From an uncultured Chloroflexota bacterium (GTDB lineage: Bacteria > Chloroflexota > Dehalococcoidia > UBA3495): a DNA stretch of 6,159 nucleotides. The stretch is from the NCBI GenBank assembly GCA_913052545.1, contig CAJXEF010000127.1:1-6159 (forward strand). Reading direction: 5' to 3'. Under the pieces are notes generated by a model. It ran no database searches. It was not told the DNA's origin and saw only the letters and a program-made list of their open reading frames with translations. The position numbers were made by a program, and so were the translations under genes. Positions 1 to 4,742 of this stretch are shown in pieces (position 1 is the stretch's first letter; each line of letters opens with the position of its first letter).

Positions 1-73
1 ATATCATTATTTCAATTGAATCTATATTTTCTCCCTACATATCTCGCGTACGCTGGTTTTATAGTGAACTGAT
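1..73 (+). promoter_or_regulatory. Upstream region of the DtxR-family gene, with weak promoter-like elements and two short palindromes
   Basis: This AT-rich stretch precedes the regulator gene. A TATAGT hexamer at 60-65 (five of six matches to TATAAT) lies only eight bases before the ATG, so if it is the -10 element the mRNA would be leaderless or nearly so. That would agree with the lack of a clear Shine-Dalgarno sequence before the ATG. No good -35 is visible 16-18 bases upstream. Two perfect palindromes are present: TTCAATTGAA at 11-20 and GCGTACGC at 46-53. Either could be an autoregulatory site, but neither resembles the classical DtxR box. The real promoter may lie to the left of the window. 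Confidence 0.25.
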
Positions 74-817
74 ATGCCCAAATCAAACAATGAAACCACC
101 TCAGCAACTTTGGCTGGCACCGAATTAACTGATGAACGTCATTCACCAGTTACTGAGAATTATTTATTGTCTTTATACAAACTTTGGGAGGACTCAGACT
201 TCCCCACCGTAACTCAGTTGACGGACAACTTGAAGCAGTTGCCTCTTACAGAAGGACTCGGTACATCAGTCCCGTCCGTAGCCGGCATGGTGCGTAGGAT
301 GGAAAAACAGGGCCTAGTTGGCGTAGGTTCTGACAAGCGAATACGACTTACCGATAGCGGCATTAAGGGCGGAGAAGATATAGCACGACGCCACAGACTA
401 GCCGAGTGGCTCGTGGTCAGCTTGTTGGGAATGGATCTTCATCAAGCTTATGTTGAAGCCCATCAATTGGAACATGGTATGTCTCATGATTTTGAAACCA
501 AGCTCACGCAATGTCTAGGACATCCGAAGAAATCGCCCTTTGGGCGCCCAATTCCGGGAACTGGCGAGCCTTATTCACCTCCTGGTGCTTTGAACCTGGG
601 TCGAGCAGTAACCGATTCAGAATATGTTGTGGAAAGAATACCTGAAGAAGACGTGGATCTTTTGAAATTTCTGGATGAGTGGAAGATTACTCCTGGTCGA
701 AAACTATCCGTGCTCGAGGCGGCACCGTACCGAGGGGTTTTGACCATTAAAACAGATCTAGGAGAGGTGTCGCTCGGTTATAACGTAGCAGAACAAATTT
801 TGGTTCTCCAGCAATAA
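74..817 (+). CDS. DtxR/MntR/IdeR-family metal-dependent transcriptional repressor with C-terminal FeoA-like domain
   Basis: This 247-residue protein is a cytoplasmic, metal-activated DNA-binding regulator of iron or manganese homeostasis. Seen in the sequence: an N-terminal extension of about 22 residues; a winged-helix domain (about 25-95) containing the recognition-helix stretch TSVPSVAGMVRRMEKQGLV and the wing ending RLTDSG; a dimerisation/metal domain (about 96-160) with RRHRLAEWLV and the EAHQLEHGMS signature, ending in the family hallmark SPFGRPIPG; and a C-terminal SH3-like FeoA domain (about 188-247). Aligned by eye to Corynebacterium DtxR, H107 and E111 match His79 and Glu83, and E133 and H134 match Glu105 and His106. 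The Cys102 position is H130, the His98 position is Y126 and the Met10 position is N29. These changes make the metal preference uncertain. The ATG at 74 is kept because it precedes the whole domain, although no good ribosome site is seen. The gene converges on the decarboxylase operon. Family assignment is secure; the metal and regulon are not. Confidence 0.93.
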   Translation: MPKSNNETTSATLAGTELTDERHSPVTENYLLSLYKLWEDSDFPTVTQLTDNLKQLPLTEGLGTSVPSVAGMVRRMEKQGLVGVGSDKRIRLTDSGIKGGEDIARRHRLAEWLVVSLLGMDLHQAYVEAHQLEHGMSHDFETKLTQCLGHPKKSPFGRPIPGTGEPYSPPGALNLGRAVTDSEYVVERIPEEDVDLLKFLDEWKITPGRKLSVLEAAPYRGVLTIKTDLGEVSLGYNVAEQILVLQQ

Positions 818-1026
818 GTCACTTTGAATATATTGCCATTTTACAGAATCCTCGCCTCTATTTCGTGATAAACACAGCTGGTTAGTTGTTCCTCAAATCC
901 CGTTCCCAACTGTTTTACCGCTGTTTCTGACCAAGTCTCTTTACCGTATTGTTCAAATTTAGTCAGTATAAAAAGAGATCACTAAGCGTCCCATTTTTAG
1001 GACAATTTCGAGCAACCAATCCCGAG
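818..1026. other. Convergent intergenic region between the regulator and the degenerate ComE paralogue
   Basis: These 209 bases separate the stop codons of two convergent genes. I see no convincing intrinsic terminator. The best inverted repeat is GTCC/GGAC (988-991 with 1000-1003), a four-pair stem without a proper U-tract on either strand. On the minus strand one frame is open for 45 codons from 978 down to a TAA at 841-843. It has no ATG, GTG or TTG at its beginning, but its composition is protein-like. An 11-codon ATG frame (994 down to 959) ends just where the open frame could be joined by a one-base shift. It may be a gene remnant or chance. Confidence 0.4.
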
Positions 1027-1596
1027 TTACTCACTTTTCTGTAATCTTTCTCTAACTACCGCCCAACCTTCAGCCATGGGTCTTTCAGGAAACGGAAGCT
1101 GATCCAATTCTCTTCCAACCTCTACCATGACCAAGATCGGGCCTTCTTCGGATAATACTGACTCCAAGCCCAAAAATAACTCTTCGACGTCGTTAAACCT
1201 ATATGTGCTGGCATAACCGGCCCCTAGCGCCATGGCCTGCAAGTCAATGTTGTTTTGCCCATTCATTGGAACACCGTCGGTTGACACGTTACTTAGATCC
1301 TCGAATACAAAATGAACTAAATTGGAGATTTGCGATTCACCTATCGTTGCGAATGCTGCCAAATCTGTCCTTAAAGTAGCGTCGCAATCCAAAACCAGAA
1401 CTTGTTTATCTGGTTGAGCCAGAGATAAGCCCAATCCAACTCCAGGTGCTCTATCCATGCAATCCGTAAGATCCACATCAAGATCACGTCGCTCAGATAC
1501 CGCGTTCCAATCTCTTAACGCTGATGACGTCGAGACCACCAAAGCATCTTTCCGGTGAAAGCTAATCGCGCGAGCCGCTTCGATCGAGGGAATCAT
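1027..1596 (-). CDS. Degenerate ComE-like (TPP enzyme PP-domain) paralogue, probable pseudoenzyme
   Basis: This 189-residue protein is homologous along its whole length to the intact beta subunit encoded at 1917-2507. By eye about 27 of 71 positions agree over the central block, including GLGL.LAQPDK.V.VLD and the later AGYAS and EGP stretches. The residues that hold thiamine diphosphate and Mg are not kept. GDG (74-76 in the intact copy) is C71-D72-A73, the NNN of the second half-motif is E99-D100-L101, TGGQ is TDGV, and GAMG is DCMD. Catalysis in the usual way is therefore unlikely. The frame is uninterrupted and has AGAGG six bases before the ATG (1603-1607), so it looks translated. It overlaps the end of the membrane-protein gene by 35 bases, which suggests translational coupling. 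A regulatory or structural partner of the alpha subunit is possible (inference); slow decay after duplication is the alternative. Confidence 0.85.
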   Translation of the reverse strand: MIPSIEAARAISFHRKDALVVSTSSALRDWNAVSERRDLDVDLTDCMDRAPGVGLGLSLAQPDKQVLVLDCDATLRTDLAAFATIGESQISNLVHFVFEDLSNVSTDGVPMNGQNNIDLQAMALGAGYASTYRFNDVEELFLGLESVLSEEGPILVMVEVGRELDQLPFPERPMAEGWAVVRERLQKSE

Positions 1597-1882
1597 CCTG
1601 AACCTCTGTTTCTATATTTATCCGTTCGCCAGGGATCCAATTTCTGGAAACGCGCCGAATCCAAATCAATACATATAATGATACCAATATCGAAAGGGAA
1701 CCACATATACCGAATCCCAGTCCTGATAACAGATGACTTGAAAGGAAAGCTCGATACAGGAGCCAGAACCCAAACGACAATCCCAGATACCCAATTACTC
1801 TACCCAATAACCCGCGTACCAACGAGGTAATAATATCTATCATATCAAATACCGCGAATACGACTTGGTCGAATCGCGGCAT
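1562..1882 (-). CDS. Small predicted membrane protein of unknown function, in the ComDE-like operon
   Basis: I do not recognise this 106-residue protein. An N-terminal, partly hydrophobic stretch (about 6-27) is followed by two likely transmembrane helices: about 29-48, around LGLSFGFWLLYRAF, and about 52-74, around ICGSLSILVSLYVLIWI. The basic RRVSR just after the second helix suggests a cytoplasmic side, and the acidic tail (86-106) is probably soluble. It starts 34 bases after the ComE-like gene stops and its end overlaps the start of the next gene by 35 bases. Without it there would be an unexplained 320-base hole inside an otherwise tight operon, which supports it as real. There is no evident Shine-Dalgarno sequence before its ATG, so the start is uncertain; an internal ATG at codon 14 is an alternative. 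An opposite-strand frame at 1555-1830 has no protein-like character and is treated as its shadow. Confidence 0.6.
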   Translation of the reverse strand: MPRFDQVVFAVFDMIDIITSLVRGLLGRVIGYLGLSFGFWLLYRAFLSSHLLSGLGFGICGSLSILVSLYVLIWIRRVSRNWIPGERINIETEVQDDSLDRSGSRD

Positions 1883-1916
1883 ACATGTTAAAAATAAGTT
1901 GTGATAACAGTATCTT

Positions 1917-2507
1917 CTATCTAACTCCTAAAGCTTGCGGGAGATCTTTGAAAGCCTGCTGAACCGTTCTGCTAGGCCTTTGCCGGAATTGCACGGGAGT
2001 ATTCTCAATTTCTGGTTGGACCAGTAAGTGTATGAACACCGGGCCTTCGCAGGCTAACACTTCTTCTAACCCAGTGGTTAAGTCTTCCAGATTATCAAAT
2101 GAAAAAACTGAGGCATAACCGGCGGCTTTTGCCATGCCTTCCCAATCTGATACTTCCGAACCTGGGATAGGCTGTCCTCCAGTGACAGCATATACATTAT
2201 TATTGAATAAAAAGTGATAGAGGTTTTTAGGAGCTTTATTCGATAGGGTTACCAAAGTTCCTAAATTCATTAACAGGCTTCCGTCTCCATCCAGAACGAA
2301 AACCTTTTTGTCCGGTTGCGCTAACGCTAATCCCAGACCCAAGGATGAAGCTTTGCCCATTGCACCGGACACAGGCAAGTCCATGTCTTGGTTAGAAGTT
2401 ACAGTAGGTAATCCAAAATGAACGTTATTGGCATTCATTGTCGGCACTATGATTGCGCCATCCCTGCTATTGTCAATCGCTTTGACTGCATCCTGATTGT
2501 TAATCAT
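1917..2507 (-). CDS. comE: Sulfopyruvate decarboxylase beta subunit-like protein (TPP-binding PP domain)
   Basis: This 196-residue protein is the pyrophosphate-binding half of a split thiamine-diphosphate enzyme. The best family fit is ComE, the beta subunit of sulfopyruvate decarboxylase, which with ComD converts sulfopyruvate to sulfoacetaldehyde and CO2. The related phosphonopyruvate decarboxylases have the same fold and motifs, so the substrate is not fixed by sequence. Visible motifs are GAMG (48-51), GLGLALAQPD (56-65), the cofactor/Mg motif LDGDGSLLMNLG (72-83), its second half FNNNVYAVTGGQ (101-112), and a C-terminal AAGYAS...EGP region typical of the family. The length is usual for a separate beta subunit. 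The ATG is preceded by AGGAG (complement of 2517-2521) with a nine-base spacer, and it lies 21 bases after the alpha stop, so the two should be co-translated. A degenerate copy of this gene sits two genes downstream. Confidence 0.85.
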   Translation of the reverse strand: MINNQDAVKAIDNSRDGAIIVPTMNANNVHFGLPTVTSNQDMDLPVSGAMGKASSLGLGLALAQPDKKVFVLDGDGSLLMNLGTLVTLSNKAPKNLYHFLFNNNVYAVTGGQPIPGSEVSDWEGMAKAAGYASVFSFDNLEDLTTGLEEVLACEGPVFIHLLVQPEIENTPVQFRQRPSRTVQQAFKDLPQALGVR

Positions 2508-2528
2508 TGCCCAATTCTCCTACAAGTG

Positions 2529-3038
2529 TTACTCAGAACCAAACTCAGCACCTATTAAAACACCCACAGGTTTCTGAGTTCTATATGCTTCTTCTACGGC
2601 AAGTCCGATACGATCTGCATCATCATCTGTTTCAATCAAATAATAGTTTATGCCCCAAGCGTGCAGAATATGTTCTGTAAATCTGGCGGCAGAATCCGGC
2701 GTTGCGCCTCTTCGCGTCCAGCCTCTATATCCTATTAGCATAACCAGTGGCTGGTTAATATCCAGACCCAAACCTCTGATAGAGTCTCCTGATTCGAAGA
2801 TACCTGTGTTCTGGATTAATACCACGGGCTTTTTACCGCCTACCCATAGCCCTGCTGCTATAGCCATGGTTTCTCCTTCCCGGCATACGGGAACCAAATC
2901 AATAGTTGGTTCCGCTTGAAGCATCTGATACATGAAATTAGTCTCGCTATCGGGGAGCCACACTATGTGCGTGATGTCGTTTTTCTTAAGTTCGCTAATC
3001 AATGCTGGGGGATGTAAAACTGCCTCGTGAGTGGTCAT
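2529..3038 (-). CDS. comD: Sulfopyruvate decarboxylase alpha subunit-like protein (TPP enzyme PYR domain)
   Basis: This 169-residue protein is the pyrimidine-binding half of the split TPP-dependent decarboxylase and would pair with the product of the next gene at the subunit interface. Seen in the sequence: the N-terminal Rossmann-like start ending IVWLPDSETN (25-34); VCREGETMAIAAGLW (51-65), in which E54 occupies the place of the glutamate that activates the TPP aminopyrimidine; the strand and loop VVLIQNTG (72-79); LVMLIGYRG (98-106); and a C-terminal helix-strand ending in KPVGVLIG. The length is that of a stand-alone ComD. A strong AGGAGG (complement of 3043-3048) lies four bases before the ATG, which decides the start. 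It is the first gene of its transcription unit, with a promoter about 120 bases upstream. Sulfopyruvate is the likeliest substrate; phosphonopyruvate or another 2-oxoacid is possible. No other sulfonate-pathway gene is in the window. Confidence 0.85.
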   Translation of the reverse strand: MTTHEAVLHPPALISELKKNDITHIVWLPDSETNFMYQMLQAEPTIDLVPVCREGETMAIAAGLWVGGKKPVVLIQNTGIFESGDSIRGLGLDINQPLVMLIGYRGWTRRGATPDSAARFTEHILHAWGINYYLIETDDDADRIGLAVEEAYRTQKPVGVLIGAEFGSE

Positions 3039-3053
3039 TCAGCCTCCTGATAC

Positions 3054-3074
3054 TCAAGGACAAATATTCCTCAT
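3054..3074 (-). other. Possible six-codon leader ORF before the ComD-like gene
   Basis: In the 5' leader of the decarboxylase operon an ATG at 3074 begins the short frame MRNICP and stops at 3054-3056. An AGGGG-like ribosome site lies five bases before the ATG. The frame is the same as that of the ComD-like gene but is closed by two stops before the true start. It contains one Cys codon, which could be chance. There is no attenuator-like hairpin around it that I can see, so a regulatory role is speculative. Confidence 0.2.
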
Positions 3075-3140
3075 AAATGCCCCTGTGTTTTAATTTATTG
3101 ACCTAAATTACTTTTAATGTTTTTTAAACGTTATAGATGG

Positions 3141-3161
3141 TTAAGTTCCTATGGAACCTAA
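3141..3161. promoter_or_regulatory. 21-bp dyad over the start site of the ComDE-like operon, possible DtxR-type operator
   Basis: On the minus strand the site reads TTAGGTTCC, then ATA, then GGAACTTAA; the arms are complementary at eight of nine positions. It begins at the last base of the -10 hexamer and runs over the expected transcription start, a classic place for a repressor. The outer half-site TTAGGTT equals the start of the established DtxR/IdeR box (TTAGGTTAG/CTAACCTAA), although the arms here are spaced by three bases instead of one. A DtxR-family regulator is encoded about 2.3 kb away in the same window. The dyad is seen; the regulator link is inference. It could also fold as a hairpin at the transcript's 5' end. 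Confidence 0.45.
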
Positions 3162-3190
3162 TTATATTCGGAGGCTGTTTTGACAGTCAA
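3161..3190 (-). promoter_or_regulatory. Near-consensus sigma-70 promoter of the ComDE-like operon
   Basis: On the minus strand, TTGACT (complement of 3185-3190) is followed after 18 bases by TATAAT (complement of 3161-3166). That is five of six and six of six matches to the -35 and -10 consensus. The expected start is near 3154, leaving a leader of about 115 bases before the ComD-like ATG. The -35 lies within an 11-bp palindrome, TTGAC-T-GTCAA (3180-3190). The promoter separates this unit from asnS, so the decarboxylase genes can be expressed apart from the housekeeping pair. Confidence 0.7.
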
Positions 3191-3315
3191 CCGGATTCCC
3201 TTGCATTACAAAGCCCAGGTTAATCTCATATCTAATACCCTTAATGGATTCTTAACGATCTTTCGGAGTCGATTTTCCCAACGGACAATTGATTGAACTC
3301 GTTACCCATCTCAAG

Positions 3316-3340
3316 TAACTAGGCTCACGAGATCTAGTTA
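3316..3340 (-). terminator. Hairpin at the asnS stop codon, weak terminator candidate
   Basis: The arms TAACTAG and CTAGTTA (complement of 3334-3340 and 3316-3322) form a perfect seven-pair stem enclosing 11 bases. The first arm starts with the asnS stop codon itself. It is AT-rich and no run of U follows, so it does not look like a standard intrinsic terminator. It may act as a 3' stability element, or be chance. No better terminator is seen in the 299-base gap between asnS and the ComD-like gene, which otherwise holds only the promoter and leader described separately. Confidence 0.25.
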
Positions 3341-4726
3341 AAACTCCGCATTCTTGGGAGTTCTAGGGAATGGAATTACATCTCTAATATTCTGCATACC
3401 CGTAATAAACTGTACGGTCCTTTCAAAACCAAGTCCAAACCCTGAGTGCGGGACACTCCCGAACCGTCTCAAATCTAGATACCACCAGTAATTAGCCTCA
3501 TCAAGCCCTGATTCTTTCAGGCGATTAACCAAGATGTCGTACCGTTCTTCGCGCTGACTTCCACCAATGATTTCTCCTATTCTTGGCACTAATACATCCA
3601 TTGCCGCGACAGTCTTGCTGTCATCGTTCAATCGCATATAAAAAGCCTTTATTTCTCTTGGATAATCCGTTACGACTACAGGTCGTTGAACTACCTTCTC
3701 GGTAATATAGCGTTCGTGTTCGGATTGTAAATCAAGGCCCCATTTCACGGGAAATTCAAAGGTTTCTTTAGATCTAATAAGGATATCAACGGCTTCCGAA
3801 TAAGTTATTCTTTCAAAATCTGATGCAATTATCGCCTCCAATGTTGAAATCGCGGTTTTGTCATACCACTGATTAAAGAATTCCATGTCCTCTGGACAAT
3901 TTTCTAACACCTGGGCGAACACATACTTAAGGAATTTTTCGGCTAATTCAGATAATCCCTCTAAATCACAAAAAGCTACTTCGGGTTCAACCATCCAAAA
4001 TTCCGCGAGATGCCGAGTGGTATTCGAATTTTCGGCTCTGAAAGTGGGCCCGAATGTATACACATCCGACAAGGCTGAAGCAAATATCTCGGCTTCCAAT
4101 TGCCCGCTCACGGTAAGAAAAGTAGGTTTGCCAAAAAAGTCTTCCGAATAATCAACAGAGTTGTCATGCACCCCTTCCCTGCTTGGATCCAGAGTAGTAA
4201 CTCTGAACATGGCTCCAGCACCTTCCGCATCACTACCTGTAATCATAGGAGTTTGGATATGTTGGAATCCGTTCTGTTGAAAAAATTGGTGTATTGCAAA
4301 TCCGGTAGTATTTCTAATTCTGGCCATAGCACCAAAGGTGTTAGTTCGAGGTCGCAGATGTCCGTTTTCACGAAGGAATTCTAAAGTATGCCTTTTCTTC
4401 TGTAACACATATGTATCGGGGTCAGACGTCCCTAACAATTTGAGTTCGTTTGCTTTAACCTCATATTTCTGACCTTTACCTTGAGATGGAACCAATTCTC
4501 CAACGACGCTCACACTGCAACCGGTGGTAATGTTGTCTACTAGTTCGTAACCCGAAAGTGATGGCTCAACAACTATCTGAAGATCTTTTAAAGTTGATCC
4601 ATCGCTAATTTGAAGAAATGAAACTGCCCCTGAAGAGCGTTTAGTTTTAACCCAACCCTGTACAAGGACCTGCCCTCCTGATGATTCCCTATTGAATATC
4701 TCTTTGATGCGCGTACGATTAAGCAT
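3338..4726 (-). CDS. asnS: Asparagine--tRNA ligase (AsnRS, class IIb)
   Basis: The 462-residue cytoplasmic enzyme charges tRNA-Asn with asparagine using ATP. Its N-terminal OB-fold anticodon-binding domain (about 18-100) contains [19 protein letters not shown]. The class II catalytic domain follows, with the motif 1 region around 145-163 ([20 protein letters not shown]), [15 protein letters not shown] (205-219), motif 2 in [20 protein letters not shown] (224-243), and motif 3 in the C-terminal [20 protein letters not shown] with the ending [10 protein letters not shown]. This pattern separates AsnRS from AspRS and LysRS, and the length is that of typical bacterial AsnRS (about 460-470). The ATG has AAGGTGA (complement of 4734-4740) seven bases upstream and lies 16 bases after the gatA stop, so the two genes are almost certainly co-transcribed. 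The gene is complete, with nothing missing among the core motifs. Confidence 0.97.
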   Translation of the reverse strand: MLNRTRIKEIFNRESSGGQVLVQGWVKTKRSSGAVSFLQISDGSTLKDLQIVVEPSLSGYELVDNITTGCSVSVVGELVPSQGKGQKYEVKANELKLLGTSDPDTYVLQKKRHTLEFLRENGHLRPRTNTFGAMARIRNTTGFAIHQFFQQNGFQHIQTPMITGSDAEGAGAMFRVTTLDPSREGVHDNSVDYSEDFFGKPTFLTVSGQLEAEIFASALSDVYTFGPTFRAENSNTTRHLAEFWMVEPEVAFCDLEGLSELAEKFLKYVFAQVLENCPEDMEFFNQWYDKTAISTLEAIIASDFERITYSEAVDILIRSKETFEFPVKWGLDLQSEHERYITEKVVQRPVVVTDYPREIKAFYMRLNDDSKTVAAMDVLVPRIGEIIGGSQREERYDILVNRLKESGLDEANYWWYLDLRRFGSVPHSGFGLGFERTVQFITGMQNIRDVIPFPRTPKNAEF

Positions 4727-4742
4727 AGGAGCTTCACCTTAC

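Noticed and set aside
988..1003. GTCC/GGAC inverted repeat as a bidirectional terminator
   Set aside because: The stem has only four pairs with an eight-base loop and lacks a following U-run on either strand.
1555..1830. Plus-strand open frame of 91 codons opposite the membrane-protein gene
   Set aside because: It is antisense to two better-supported minus-strand genes, has no ribosome site, no hydrophobic or domain pattern, and sits against the direction of the operon.
3180..3208. Plus-strand promoter starting at the TTGACA formed by the palindrome at 3180-3190
   Set aside because: The hexamer at the right spacing (GCATTA) is a poor -10, and no plus-strand gene follows; the same palindrome is better explained as the -35 of the minus-strand promoter.
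3241..3309. 22-codon ATG frame on the minus strand between asnS and the decarboxylase promoter
   Set aside because: It has no ribosome site and no recognisable composition, and a frame this short is expected by chance.
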